A stretch of 64,000 nucleotides of DNA, from assembly GCA_019752045.1 (NCBI GenBank), contig JAIEMP010000009.1:1-64000 (forward strand), written 5' to 3'. Positions 7,914 to 17,458 of the stretch are shown piece after piece; positions within the stretch are counted from its first letter, which is position 1, and every line of letters starts with the position of its first letter. The position numbers were made by a program, and so were the translations under genes. This stretch comes from Chitinophagaceae bacterium (GTDB lineage: Bacteria; Bacteroidota; Bacteroidia; Chitinophagales; Chitinophagaceae). Below the pieces are notes generated by a model. It saw only the letters and a list, made by a program, of their open reading frames with translations. It had not been told where the DNA came from and made no database searches.

Positions 7914-8978
7914 CTAATCAGGAAACCGGTGTTTTCTGTTGGGCAACAGATTTTCTCTGCTCCATTCAATTTTCTGCAAAAAAGGTTTGCGGCGAACCCG
8001 GCAATCTGCAAGTAAACAATGCTCACAGCTTAATTCAATACAAGGATCAGTATGGATAAAAAACTCAATGCTCCCTTTTTGAAACTGTTCGTTCAACATT
8101 TGATCCATTGCTGTTATTTCTGCATGTACCTGATCTAAAGAATAATAATAAGGCATGGTAACATGACAATCCACATGATAAAAGTGACCATAGCGTTGTA
8201 CCCGTAGATTGTGCATATCAATCCATGCAGGTTGGCGATGTTGTTTTAAAATGTTCACCAGTTCATCCACTATTTTCATATCCACTTCATCCATCAATCC
8301 ACGGACAGATTTGTTCATGAGTTTAAATCCGGTAAAAATAATTACTGCTGCAGCAATGGCCGATGCCAGTGGGTCTATCCAGGTGTAGCCGGTAAAAAGA
8401 ATCAGTACAATTGCAACAATAACAGCAATGCTGGTATAGCTGTCGGTTAAGATATGCTTGCCGTTACCGGTTAATGTAAGATTATTCAATTGTTTTCCTT
8501 TCTGCAGCAAAAAATAACCCAGTAAAAAATTGGCCAACCCACCTGCTGCGGTAAGCCACGCCCCCGTACCTAACTGATGCACAGGAATAGGGTTAAAAAA
8601 GTAAAGTCCTGCCTGTATCAAAATACCAAACCCTGCAATAAGGACCATGGCACCTTCAAAACCAATGGATAAAAATTCAATCTTTCCATGACCATACGGG
8701 TGTTCCGTATCTCTCGGTTTATTTGATAAATAAATACTGTACCATGCAAAGGCAGATGCCACCACATTAATGATGGACTCCAATGCATCAGAAAGGATGA
8801 GTAAAGAATGAGTAAGGAAATAAGCGACAAACTTTACAAGGCATATTACTGTGCTGATGATAAAAGAGAGGCGTATAAACGAAAATTCCTTTTTATTCAA
8901 AACTGAATTGATTTGCGGAACGAATATATCACTCTTTACCTGTTTACCACTGCACAACCGCAAGACAGTAAAAACCAT
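7914..8978 (-). CDS. cation diffusion facilitator (CDF) metal transporter
   Basis: A 354-residue CDF-family protein with six predicted membrane helices between about residues 33 and 220. Conserved family sites are SDALES in helix 2 (about residue 63), the loop HPYGHGKIE (93-101) and His175-x-x-x-Asp179 in helix 5. The cytoplasmic C-terminal domain (HVDCHVTMP) is followed by a Cys cluster, Cys313, Cys318, Cys321 and Cys326, which is absent in E. coli YiiP but, to my knowledge, common in Bacteroidota members. CDF proteins export Zn, Fe, Mn, Co or Cd from the cytoplasm by proton antiport. Metal choice is not predictable here. Monocistronic, with repeats downstream. Confidence 0.9.
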   Translation of the reverse strand: MVFTVLRLCSGKQVKSDIFVPQINSVLNKKEFSFIRLSFIISTVICLVKFVAYFLTHSLLILSDALESIINVVASAFAWYSIYLSNKPRDTEHPYGHGKIEFLSIGFEGAMVLIAGFGILIQAGLYFFNPIPVHQLGTGAWLTAAGGLANFLLGYFLLQKGKQLNNLTLTGNGKHILTDSYTSIAVIVAIVLILFTGYTWIDPLASAIAAAVIIFTGFKLMNKSVRGLMDEVDMKIVDELVNILKQHRQPAWIDMHNLRVQRYGHFYHVDCHVTMPYYYSLDQVHAEITAMDQMLNEQFQKGSIEFFIHTDPCIELSCEHCLLADCRVRRKPFLQKIEWSRENLLPNRKHRFPD

Positions 8979-9032
8979 TTATCATCCTAATTTCTTTACT
9001 CAACACAAAATGCAGCTTGCGTGAGAAACAAA

Positions 9033-9065
9033 TTGTCTTTTTTTAGTCATTATTTCCTAATTTGC
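9033..9065 (+). promoter_or_regulatory. possible promoter of the SusC/SusD operon
   Basis: TTG at 9033-9035 and TAATTTGC at 9058-9065 are spaced 22 bases apart, near the Bacteroidota TTTG-N19-21-TAnnTTTG arrangement. The match at the -7 element is partial. It would give a leader of roughly 15 bases before ATG 9083. Confidence 0.3.
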
Positions 9066-9082
9066 TTCGACCAAACTTAATC

Positions 9083-12000
9083 ATGATTATGAGAAAAATT
9101 CAACGCTTGCTTGCTGCATTGTTCTGTATGCTCATCAGCATAGCAGCCACTGCACAGGATCAAACAATCAGTGGTGTCATCCGTGATGCTGCAGATAATT
9201 CCCCACTCCCAGGTGTATCTATCAGGATCAAAGGTTCCAGAACAGGTACAACAACTGCCGCCAACGGATCATACAGTATAAAAGCTAAAAAAGGACAAAT
9301 ACTTGTTTTCTCCTTTCTGGGTTTTAAATCTGTTGAGGTAACTGTCGGTGATAATACCTCTGTTAATCTCAATTTAACTGAGTCTGCCGACAGGCAGGAA
9401 CTCAGTGAAGTAGTGGTAACAGCGATGGACATTAAGAAAAACCCCCGTGAATTAGGTTACGCTGTTCAAGGAGCTACAGGTAAAGAAATTCAGGAAACCC
9501 AGCGTGAAAATTTTGTAAACGCATTGCAGGGCCGTATTGCCGGATTAACCATCACTCCAACAAATGGTATTGCGGGAGCTTCTTCCAGTATTGTATTACG
9601 TGGTTTTAACTCCTTATCATTGAGCAATGAACCTTTATTTGTTGTTGACGGGATTATTCTTGACAACCAAACCATTAACGAAACAAGTAACCAAGGAGCG
9701 CTTTTAGGATTAGCAAGTGACAGGCCTAACCGTACAAATGACTATCAAAACCGTATTGCAGATATAAATCCAAATGACATAGAATCCATTACTGTATTAA
9801 AAGGTCCTGAAGCCACCGCTCTTTATGGAAGCCAGGCAAGCTCAGGAGCTATTATTATTACAACAAAGAAAGGTGCAAATAATCAGGGGAAAATGAAAAT
9901 CTCGTATGATAACAGTTTCAGATTTTCTGAAATAACCCGCTTCCCATCAATTACCGATAAGTTTTTAGCTGGTAATAACGGTACAGAAGACCGGATTTTT
10001 ACCTACTATGGGCCTCAGAATCCCAATCCAAATGCATCATTAGTGTATAGAAATATTGATGCTTTTTTCAGAACAGGTTTTGCACAAACACATAATTTAA
10101 GTGCTGAGTATGGAAAAAAGAATACTAGTTTTCGTTTATCAGGCTCCTATCTTGATCAGGAAGGCTCCGTTCCGTATAACCAGTTTACACGTTATAATCT
10201 TCGGTTAACGAACAATACAAAGATTGGCAAGTATGTTGAGATTTCTCCTTCCATAGCATATACCTATTCAAATAATACAAAACCAATCAGAGGAGCAAAT
10301 GGCTACCTTAACAATTTGATGGTTTGGCCAACACAGTTTGACATATCAAATTTTGAAACATCAACCGGAGATAAGTTATTGATTTATACAACTGACCCAA
10401 ACGCTGAAATTGACAACCCGATCTGGAATGCAAAAAACAGTAACTCTAAGGAACAAACAGGTCGTTATATTGCTTCAATGGGAGTTAATATTAATCCTGC
10501 AAAATGGATTTCTATACAAGGTCGTTTTGGATATGATACTTATAGAACTACCGGAAGTGTTTTTTTACACCCAAAGTCAAGATTGACGAACAATTCTTTA
10601 CTTGGATCGCTTGATAATTATTACAGAAACTATTACGGATATAATCATACAATAAATGCAACTTTTAAAAAGTCAATTGGCAAATTTAATGGGCGTTTGA
10701 TGATTGGTACAATGTGGCAGGATTATAAAACCGAGATGTATGCCGTTACAGGTAATAGAATAAGTGATTTTAATAGAAGAGACAGCAACAATACAGATCC
10801 TATTACCAGGCGTCGTTTAAACAGAGCAGTTTTATTTGGAGACTATAACTATGTTTTAAACCGGCAGCTGGCAAATTTTGGCGAAGCACAAATTAGTTAT
10901 GACAATAAGATCTACTTAACCTATTCGCACAGATTTGAAACGGCTTCTATTTTACCTGAAAAAAGCCGAAATTATAATTATCCCGGTGCCAGTTTAAGCA
11001 TGATCATGACCGATATCATCCCGGGATTAAGAAACGAAAAAGGGCTGAAATACTGGAAGCTGAGAGGATCTTATGCTCAAACGGCACGACTGAGCGCACC
11101 ATACTCCAACCAGGCGGTATATAATGCTGTAACAAGTAGTGGCAATGGCTTCGCATTGGGCTTTGATAATTTTAATCCTGATCTTTTTCCCGAAAGACAG
11201 CAAACATTTGAAATTGGCTCTGAATTTCGTTTTCTCAAAGAGCGTTTAACAGTGGATGTTACTTATTATAATACACTGGTTAAAGACCAGATTACAGAAA
11301 AATTCAGAACAAGCTATGCAACCGGTTATGTACTGTCTACATTTAACACCGCAACTACAAGAAACGAAGGTGTTGAAGTTGTATTAACAGCTAAACCAAT
11401 TCAGAACAGAAACTTCTCCTGGAATATGACAGTGAATTTTAATAAAATGTGGAATATCATTTTATCGTTGCCTGATCATATACGCAATGCAGACTTTTAT
11501 ATTTCAGATACATGGCTGGTGGGCAATATGCGTGCTGGTGTTAAACAAGGTTATCCAACAACAACCCTTACCGGTTTTGGATATGCCCGGAATAACAAAG
11601 GCGACATTCTTATAAACCCGGGTACAGGTTTGCCCATTATTAACCAAGACTTTTTAATCAGAGGAGACCGTAACCCTGATTTTACAACTGGTATTTTAAA
11701 CTCATTGCGTTATAAAAATGTAAGCCTCTCCTTTTTGTGGGATCTGAAAGTAGGTGGTGATATTTTTAACGGTACAGATTTGTTCCTTACCCAGGCGGGC
11801 AGAAGTATAAGAACAGAAGACAGGCTGGTACCAAGAGTGATCAAAGGAGTGTTACAGGATGGCTTAGAAAACAGCGCCAACCCCACAAGAAATAATATTA
11901 CGGTTACTCCTTATTATCAACAAGCTTATTATACCACATCAATGCCTGAAGAAGAGTTCATTGAAAGAAATATTAACTGGCTCAGGTTAAGGGATGTTAC

Positions 12001-12229
12001 ACTCAATTATACATTCCCTACCGGAATTTTAAGTAAGCAGAAATTATTTAAAACCCTGAGTGCATTTATAACCTGTAACGACCTTGTATTAATTACAAAC
12101 TATACCGGAGCTGATCCGGCTGTGAATGGTAATACTGCAGGTACAAGAGGAGTTGGTGCCTTTGGTTTTGATTATGGCAATCCTGCTATTCCGGTTAGCA
12201 TTAATATTGGGCTCAGAACATCCTTTTAA
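9083..12229 (+). CDS. SusC/RagA family TonB-linked outer-membrane receptor
   Basis: About 1048 residues with a Sec signal peptide ending ATAQ. An N-terminal carboxypeptidase-regulatory-like domain (SGVIRDAADNSPLPGVSI) is followed by a plug domain with the SusC signatures LNLTESADRQELSEVVVTA, DGIILDNQTI and ALYGSQASSGAIIITTKKG, then a beta-barrel ending in a terminal Phe (LRTSF). It imports a bulky nutrient across the outer membrane with TonB energy, capped by the SusD-like lipoprotein encoded 18 bases downstream. No glycosidase, sulfatase or sensor accompanies the pair, so substrate is unknown and may be a peptide or other non-glycan. ATG 9083 or 9089 (MIM) could be the start. Confidence 0.93.
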   Translation: MIMRKIQRLLAALFCMLISIAATAQDQTISGVIRDAADNSPLPGVSIRIKGSRTGTTTAANGSYSIKAKKGQILVFSFLGFKSVEVTVGDNTSVNLNLTESADRQELSEVVVTAMDIKKNPRELGYAVQGATGKEIQETQRENFVNALQGRIAGLTITPTNGIAGASSSIVLRGFNSLSLSNEPLFVVDGIILDNQTINETSNQGALLGLASDRPNRTNDYQNRIADINPNDIESITVLKGPEATALYGSQASSGAIIITTKKGANNQGKMKISYDNSFRFSEITRFPSITDKFLAGNNGTEDRIFTYYGPQNPNPNASLVYRNIDAFFRTGFAQTHNLSAEYGKKNTSFRLSGSYLDQEGSVPYNQFTRYNLRLTNNTKIGKYVEISPSIAYTYSNNTKPIRGANGYLNNLMVWPTQFDISNFETSTGDKLLIYTTDPNAEIDNPIWNAKNSNSKEQTGRYIASMGVNINPAKWISIQGRFGYDTYRTTGSVFLHPKSRLTNNSLLGSLDNYYRNYYGYNHTINATFKKSIGKFNGRLMIGTMWQDYKTEMYAVTGNRISDFNRRDSNNTDPITRRRLNRAVLFGDYNYVLNRQLANFGEAQISYDNKIYLTYSHRFETASILPEKSRNYNYPGASLSMIMTDIIPGLRNEKGLKYWKLRGSYAQTARLSAPYSNQAVYNAVTSSGNGFALGFDNFNPDLFPERQQTFEIGSEFRFLKERLTVDVTYYNTLVKDQITEKFRTSYATGYVLSTFNTATTRNEGVEVVLTAKPIQNRNFSWNMTVNFNKMWNIILSLPDHIRNADFYISDTWLVGNMRAGVKQGYPTTTLTGFGYARNNKGDILINPGTGLPIINQDFLIRGDRNPDFTTGILNSLRYKNVSLSFLWDLKVGGDIFNGTDLFLTQAGRSIRTEDRLVPRVIKGVLQDGLENSANPTRNNITVTPYYQQAYYTTSMPEEEFIERNINWLRLRDVTLNYTFPTGILSKQKLFKTLSAFITCNDLVLITNYTGADPAVNGNTAGTRGVGAFGFDYGNPAIPVSINIGLRTSF

Positions 12230-12247
12230 TTTTTTTAAATTAAGGTT

Positions 12248-13891
12248 ATGCAAAACATAAATAAATATTTCATTCTTACATTATTGCTTACAGGCATGTT
12301 TACATCCTGTAAGAAAAAAATACAGGAAGCCTATCTTAATCCAAATGCTCCAACAGAGGTAGCCGTTGAAGTTGCCCTCCCTCCAATCATCTCTTCTATG
12401 ATTGGGAACAGTGCAGGACACGGAGCAATTAATGATGCAAGGTTTGCCGGTTCTTACGTACAGTATTGGGGCAACTCAGTGCAGTCTACAGTAGAAAATT
12501 CACAATCACAGTACGATCGTATGGGTGGTACAAGTGGTGCAAGTGATAATGCTGCTTCTCAATGGCGTTCTCATTACTACGATATTGGCCAGAACTGTAT
12601 GAATATGATTGCAAAAGCAAAAGCAGAAGAAAAATGGGATTATGTTGGAGTTGGTCAGGCCATTTTTGCCTGGAGCTGGTTGCAGTTAACAGACTATCAT
12701 GGTGAGGTTATTCTAAAGCAGGCATTTGATGTTCAACGGTTCACATTCAATTTCGATAAAGAGGAAGATGTATACCTGTTTGTAAGAAATTTATGTAAAG
12801 AAGCCTTGGTTAATTTAAATAAAACCGGTGGTGCTGTTAGCCAGGCCAATCTTGCAAAAGGGGATGCATTTCTCTATAACGGCGATGTAAACAAATGGAA
12901 GAAATTTGTAAATGCAGTTCTAGCCCGCACCTATCTGCACCTTTCAAACAAATCGAATTTTGTTTCTCAATATGCAGATTCGGTTATCTATTATGCAGAT
13001 CGCTCTGTTATTACAAATGCTGATAACCCTTATGTAAAATTTTTAGCTACCGGCATCAGTGCTAACTCCAACTTTTATGGCCCTTTCAGAAACAACATAA
13101 GCGGATTAAGACAAGGAAAATATATAGCCGATATTATGTCTGGCAGATTACCAGTCTTTAGTGGTGTTGCTGATCCCCGTGCATGGTATATTCTCAAAAG
13201 AAATCTGAACAACACATTTTTAGGTGTTCCGGTTTACAGAGGTGTAGCGGGTATTTCATCTGCAAATGATCGTCCGCTTAATTTTTGGGGCGGCCCAAGT
13301 GCTTCCACACTTGCTCCTGTTCTTGATACAGGCTGCACTTATATTTTCCGTAATGCGGCCCCAATGCCTGTTCTTACAGCATCGGAAGTTTTATTCATGA
13401 AAGCGGAAGCTGCCTATAGAAAAGGAGATAAAAATACAGCACTTACTGCTTATACCGATGCTATCAGAGCAAGTTTTGATATGCTGATGAACGACTACCC
13501 ACAAAATATTATTGCAGGAAGACAATTAACTACTGCAATGCGTGATGCATTTGTTGCAAACGTTAATGTTGTTCCTACTGCAGCTAACTTAACGCTATCT
13601 CATATAATGATGCAAAAGTATGTTTCTTTGTTTGGGTATGGCGCACTGGAAACATGGGTGGATATGCGACGTTATCATTATACAGATGGGGATGAAAACA
13701 GTTTACAGGTTTACAGAGGATTTGCTCCTCCATCAGGAACAGATTTATATCCAAACAATAACAACAAGCTCGTTTATCGTGTACGTTACCGTTATAATTC
13801 TGAATATGTGTGGAATCTGGATGAAATAAAACGTTTAGGGGCCGATGCTATTGACTGGCATACAAAAGAAACCTGGTTTTCAAAACCATAA
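12248..13891 (+). CDS. SusD/RagB family outer-membrane lipoprotein
   Basis: A 547-residue surface lipoprotein; the lipobox is GMFTSC with the modified Cys about residue 21. The segments DARFAGSYVQYWGN, LQLTDYHGEV and SEVLFMKAEAAYRKGDKNTALTAY are typical of the SusD-like nutrient-binding family (SusD-like_2 type), with TPR-like helices that pack on SusC. It lids the SusC barrel and captures substrate. It is the second gene of the SusC-SusD-DUF4397 operon, 14 bases before the next gene. The subfamily is often found in units lacking carbohydrate enzymes, fitting the neighbourhood; the ligand is unknown. Confidence 0.92.
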   Translation: MQNINKYFILTLLLTGMFTSCKKKIQEAYLNPNAPTEVAVEVALPPIISSMIGNSAGHGAINDARFAGSYVQYWGNSVQSTVENSQSQYDRMGGTSGASDNAASQWRSHYYDIGQNCMNMIAKAKAEEKWDYVGVGQAIFAWSWLQLTDYHGEVILKQAFDVQRFTFNFDKEEDVYLFVRNLCKEALVNLNKTGGAVSQANLAKGDAFLYNGDVNKWKKFVNAVLARTYLHLSNKSNFVSQYADSVIYYADRSVITNADNPYVKFLATGISANSNFYGPFRNNISGLRQGKYIADIMSGRLPVFSGVADPRAWYILKRNLNNTFLGVPVYRGVAGISSANDRPLNFWGGPSASTLAPVLDTGCTYIFRNAAPMPVLTASEVLFMKAEAAYRKGDKNTALTAYTDAIRASFDMLMNDYPQNIIAGRQLTTAMRDAFVANVNVVPTAANLTLSHIMMQKYVSLFGYGALETWVDMRRYHYTDGDENSLQVYRGFAPPSGTDLYPNNNNKLVYRVRYRYNSEYVWNLDEIKRLGADAIDWHTKETWFSKP

Positions 13892-13905
13892 AAAATATTA
13901 ACAAC

Positions 13906-14703
13906 ATGAAACTATACTATATTTTAGTTGTATTTATCTGCCTTTCAGCATTGGCTTGCGAAAAAAAGGTAAATTATAATGCAGACATTACATATACTGA
14001 TGCGGGCAACTTTACTTATGTAAAATTCATCAATGCATATCCATATGCCACGCCGAGTTTTGCCTCACCTGCAAATGGCCCTACTGTTCAACTGGCTTAT
14101 AATGGAATTCAGTTTTCAGCAACACCAATTGCATTGGGCGGGTCTTACCCAACAAGTCCCGGTTATGCTTCAGTTGACAGGGGTATTGCTGCATTAGATA
14201 TGTTTGTGAGAATGTCAACAGGAATACCTCCAGCCACAGTAAGAGATTCTTTTCTCTTTTCATCAATAGTACCCTTTGCAAAAGGAAAATATTATTCCTA
14301 TTTCTTTGCAGATTCTATTAACAACAGCAACAGACGGGTGCTTGTAACAGAAGACGATATCAGGGAGCCTGGTGGTCGTAGTTTATACAGAATGAGATTT
14401 GTAAATTTATTGGCAAATATGCCATCAGGTACCCCAACACTTGATCTTTATTCAGCAAGAAGTCAAACGGTTATTTTCTCCGGCATTCCCGCCAGAGGCG
14501 TGACTCCTTTTATTGAATTACCTGTACAGGGACTTAATACTCCCGACACTTTGCAGATACGTTATGCAGGCAGCCCTACAGCAATTGCAACATTAAATAC
14601 TGTTGCGCTGCAGGGGCAAATTTCTTTTACAGTTTTTGCCAGAGGTATGGTTGGTGCAACAGGAACAAGAGCACCGGCAATTTCAACTTACAGAAACCGC
14701 TAA
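13906..14703 (+). CDS. DUF4397 domain lipoprotein
   Basis: A 265-residue lipoprotein (signal ending LSALAC, Cys18). The segment YVKFINAYPYATP opens a DUF4397 domain, followed by a second beta-rich repeat beginning YRMRFVNLLANMPSGTPTLDLYS, so two DUF4397-like modules are visible. These domains occur in Bacteroidota surface lipoproteins encoded next to SusCD pairs and probably act as accessory surface-binding modules. It is the last gene of the operon; a strong intrinsic terminator follows about 20 bases after its stop. Its product probably joins the SusCD complex or presents ligand to it, but that is inferred from position only. Confidence 0.82.
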   Translation: MKLYYILVVFICLSALACEKKVNYNADITYTDAGNFTYVKFINAYPYATPSFASPANGPTVQLAYNGIQFSATPIALGGSYPTSPGYASVDRGIAALDMFVRMSTGIPPATVRDSFLFSSIVPFAKGKYYSYFFADSINNSNRRVLVTEDDIREPGGRSLYRMRFVNLLANMPSGTPTLDLYSARSQTVIFSGIPARGVTPFIELPVQGLNTPDTLQIRYAGSPTAIATLNTVALQGQISFTVFARGMVGATGTRAPAISTYRNR

Positions 14704-14723
14704 TACCTCATTGTTTCCATTAT

Positions 14724-14758
14724 CAACAAACCCTTTCTAAAAAAGAAAGGGTTTGTTG
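14724..14758 (+). terminator. intrinsic terminator after the SusCD-DUF4397 operon
   Basis: A perfect 15-bp stem (14724-14738 with 14744-14758) has an A5 loop and is followed by TATTTTGT. It ends the operon and lies directly ahead of the next gene's ATG at 14780, separating the two transcription units. Confidence 0.8.
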
Positions 14759-14779
14759 TATTTTGTACCTGCAATCATT

Positions 14780-17233
14780 ATGAAGTATATTTTAGTATTC
14801 TCTTTTCACATCATTTTTTGTACTGTAGTTACAGCTCAAAAAAACGACACAGCCCTTGCAAGACTGATCGTAAATCTCCGACATTTTTACGAGCTCAACC
14901 CATTTGAAAAAAGTTTACTGCAAACCGACAAGTCTTTTTATCAACCGGGAGAAGCTCTCTGGTTTTCAACAAGACTAACGTTGCGTGAAACGCCATCTAC
15001 TCTAAGTAAAATTGTTTACACAGACATAAGTGATGAATATGGTACGATTTATCATAAGGGTATGTGGAAAGCTGAAAACGGGTATGCAAACGGCAATTTT
15101 TACTTACCAGATACTTTAAAAACAGGAATCTATCGTATTCGCAGTTATTCTCTCTGGATGCTGAATCAACCCGCAACAATAAGCGAACAGTATTTTTTTG
15201 TGTTAGGAAAAAAAGACCTGAGTAAATCATTTGTTGCTGCTGCAGCAAAGTTCAACGTATTATTTTTTCCCGAAGGAGGTCAGTTAGTTGCCGGAATCAG
15301 TAATAAGGTTGCTTTTCAATTAACAGGGGAAGATGGCTTACCAGTACAGCAAGTATCTGCCCTGAAAATAACTGATGCTGAGGAACAAACGATTATTGCC
15401 TCCCCTTTCTTTCAGAATGGTGTTGGTTTTTTTGAGTTTGTTCCGGAGAAAAAAAAATTATACCTGTTAAAAATTAAAAAGAATCTAAATGTTACAGAAA
15501 ATTTTCAATTACCAGCTGCGGCAGATGATGGTATTGTTTTGAAAGTAAACAATCTGTCCCCTACTAAACTTTTCATTGGTACTGAAGCAACAGAAACATT
15601 TATCAATAAACACAAAAAAATAATCATCCTTGTGCAACAGGATGGCAAAGTAGCCTATATAAATGAATTTAACCTGGAAGATCAGCAAAATGCAACTGTA
15701 ATCAACAAAAAAAATCTTGCTAACGGGCTGGTGCATGTTACAGCCTTTGATGAAAAGCTAAACCCTCTTGCAGAAAGATGGATACTGAATGAACAAAGCC
15801 AGTTATCGAAACTTACTTTAACTACATCCGCTGCAAATGCACAGCCAAAAGCAGTCAATACATTTGAATTGCATTTTACCGGAACAGATACACCGCATTT
15901 ATCCTTATCTGTTATACCAGCCGATTTGCCCATGCCTGGTTTTGTGTACCCAATCAATGCTGAGAATTATTTCTATCTTCAATCAAATTTAAAGCAACCC
16001 CGATTTAGCCTAAGCTGGAATACAATACCAGACAGTTTAAGAAGTCTTTATCTCGATGCCATATCACTTATGCTGCATTCACAAGGCTTTAGCTGGGATT
16101 TGATCCGCTCAGACAAACAATCAGCTTTGAACTACTATTTTGAAACAGGTATTTCAATCAGGGGTATGGTTGTAAAAGAGAAAGAAACTGCTGCTTTTGA
16201 TTCAAGCAGTATCAGCATCATCACAAAAGGGGAAGATTCAACAACAATCATCTCAACTGCTAAAGTGAACAGTAAAGGATTTTTTGCAGTAAATGACCTC
16301 GATTTCTGGAAAAGAGCAACTGTTTACCTGCAAGGGGTAACAAAAGAAAAAAAGAAGCGTAAAATATCTTTTAGCCTGCAGCCTTCATATATTGACACAT
16401 TATCAAAAATTTCAACGCCTTTTTTACTTAAACCAAAACTACTGGAAGAGAAAATAATCAGCCAGCAACAGGCAGATTTCATCAAAAACTACAGTGCATC
16501 AAACCTCGGAAAGGAGTTGACTGAAATTGTAATCAAAGGAAAGAAAACCTCTAAAGAAGATTCTTTAAGTAAGCAGTATTCTTCAGAATTGTTCAGAAAC
16601 AGTGATTTCGTTGTTGTACCAAATGAAAACTTCAGCTATGCCAGTGTTTGGCAATTACTACAGGAATCTATCCCGGGCTTATATGTTTCAAGTGCTACTG
16701 CTAATGAGCCGATGGTTTCATTCAGCCGTTACACACTATCAAACGACAGAGTAGCGAATGGAGATGGATCAGCTAATTCCGTAACCGCTGTTCCGGTTGC
16801 TTTCTTCCTGAATGAAATCCCTATTGAAGTATGGGAAGTCTCTATGATCAACCCTGCAGATATTGCTTTGATCAAAGCAAACCGTTCAGCAAATGTTCTT
16901 ATTGGATCTTTTGCAGCGGCAGCCGGAGCCGAAGGCAGTATCATGATCTATACAAAAAAAAATACAGGAACAAAACTTGGGTTTGAAGCATCACCTCTTA
17001 CCGGTTACTCTTTTTCAGGAACATTTATTTCACCTGATTTCTCCAGAACCGAATTAAAAAATACCGAAGACCGTCGCACTACCCTGCTTTGGCAACCACA
17101 TGTAAAATTTGATAGCAAAGGAAAAGCTACCATTCAGTTTTACAATAACGATTACACAAAGAAATTTAAAGTTGTGGTACAGGGAATAGATAAGAGCGGC
17201 AATTTGTTTTATCTGGAAAAAACAATAGAGTAA
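14780..17233 (+). CDS. secreted MG2-domain protein with TonB plug-like C-terminal domain
   Basis: About 817 residues with a signal peptide (ending VVTAQ). An N-terminal macroglobulin MG2-like domain is seen in TDKSFYQPGEALWFSTRL through TGIYRIRSYSLWML (about residues 50-140), followed by further beta-sandwich modules. Residues about 575-750 resemble a TonB-receptor plug: TEIVIKG, VWQLLQESIPGLYV, FLNEIPIE and GSIMIYTKK. There is no beta-barrel afterwards; the protein ends in another beta-sandwich (GKATIQFYNNDYTKKF). This MG2 plus plug architecture is found in Bacteroidota, with unclear function; a surface or periplasmic tether for a receptor or protease trap is possible. The last codons are duplicated downstream. 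Confidence 0.75.
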   Translation: MKYILVFSFHIIFCTVVTAQKNDTALARLIVNLRHFYELNPFEKSLLQTDKSFYQPGEALWFSTRLTLRETPSTLSKIVYTDISDEYGTIYHKGMWKAENGYANGNFYLPDTLKTGIYRIRSYSLWMLNQPATISEQYFFVLGKKDLSKSFVAAAAKFNVLFFPEGGQLVAGISNKVAFQLTGEDGLPVQQVSALKITDAEEQTIIASPFFQNGVGFFEFVPEKKKLYLLKIKKNLNVTENFQLPAAADDGIVLKVNNLSPTKLFIGTEATETFINKHKKIIILVQQDGKVAYINEFNLEDQQNATVINKKNLANGLVHVTAFDEKLNPLAERWILNEQSQLSKLTLTTSAANAQPKAVNTFELHFTGTDTPHLSLSVIPADLPMPGFVYPINAENYFYLQSNLKQPRFSLSWNTIPDSLRSLYLDAISLMLHSQGFSWDLIRSDKQSALNYYFETGISIRGMVVKEKETAAFDSSSISIITKGEDSTTIISTAKVNSKGFFAVNDLDFWKRATVYLQGVTKEKKKRKISFSLQPSYIDTLSKISTPFLLKPKLLEEKIISQQQADFIKNYSASNLGKELTEIVIKGKKTSKEDSLSKQYSSELFRNSDFVVVPNENFSYASVWQLLQESIPGLYVSSATANEPMVSFSRYTLSNDRVANGDGSANSVTAVPVAFFLNEIPIEVWEVSMINPADIALIKANRSANVLIGSFAAAAGAEGSIMIYTKKNTGTKLGFEASPLTGYSFSGTFISPDFSRTELKNTEDRRTTLLWQPHVKFDSKGKATIQFYNNDYTKKFKVVVQGIDKSGNLFYLEKTIE

Positions 17234-17453
17234 AAACAACTTTGCCAAAGTTGTGAAAGTCTGTTTGAATATAATCAAGCAGCAACAACTTTGGCAAAGT
17301 ATATTCGCACAAAGAAATTTAAGGTAGTAGTATAGGGAATAGATAAGAGTGGCAACTTGTATTATCTGGAAAAAATAATAGAGTAAAAACAACTTTGCCA
17401 AAGTTGTGAAAGTCTGTTTGACTACAATCAGGCAGCAACAACTTTGGCAAAGT
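17148..17453 (+). repeat. 153-bp tandem duplication of a gene 3' end plus hairpin
   Basis: Copy 1 (about 17148-17300) holds the last codons of the MG2-plug gene, its stop and a hairpin segment. Copy 2 (about 17301-17453) repeats all of this at an exact offset of 153 bases (for example GAGTAAAAAC at 17228 and 17381). Copy 2 has diverged and carries an in-frame TAG, so it is a decayed, non-coding tail. Confidence 0.85.
17236..17300. terminator. hairpin region between convergent genes, copy 1
   Basis: ACAACTTTG-C-CAAAGTTGT (17236-17254) is a palindrome, and its 16-base part ACTTTGCCAAAGTTGT also pairs with ACAACTTTGGCAAAGT at 17285-17300, giving alternative folds. The same structure recurs 153 bases on. 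It sits between convergent genes and probably stops transcription from both sides. Confidence 0.55.
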
Positions 17454-17458
17454 TTACT

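Noticed and set aside
17054-17401. 115-residue minus-strand reading frame across the duplicated region
   Set aside because: Its internal repetition only reflects the 153-bp duplication; no signal, family or start context supports it.
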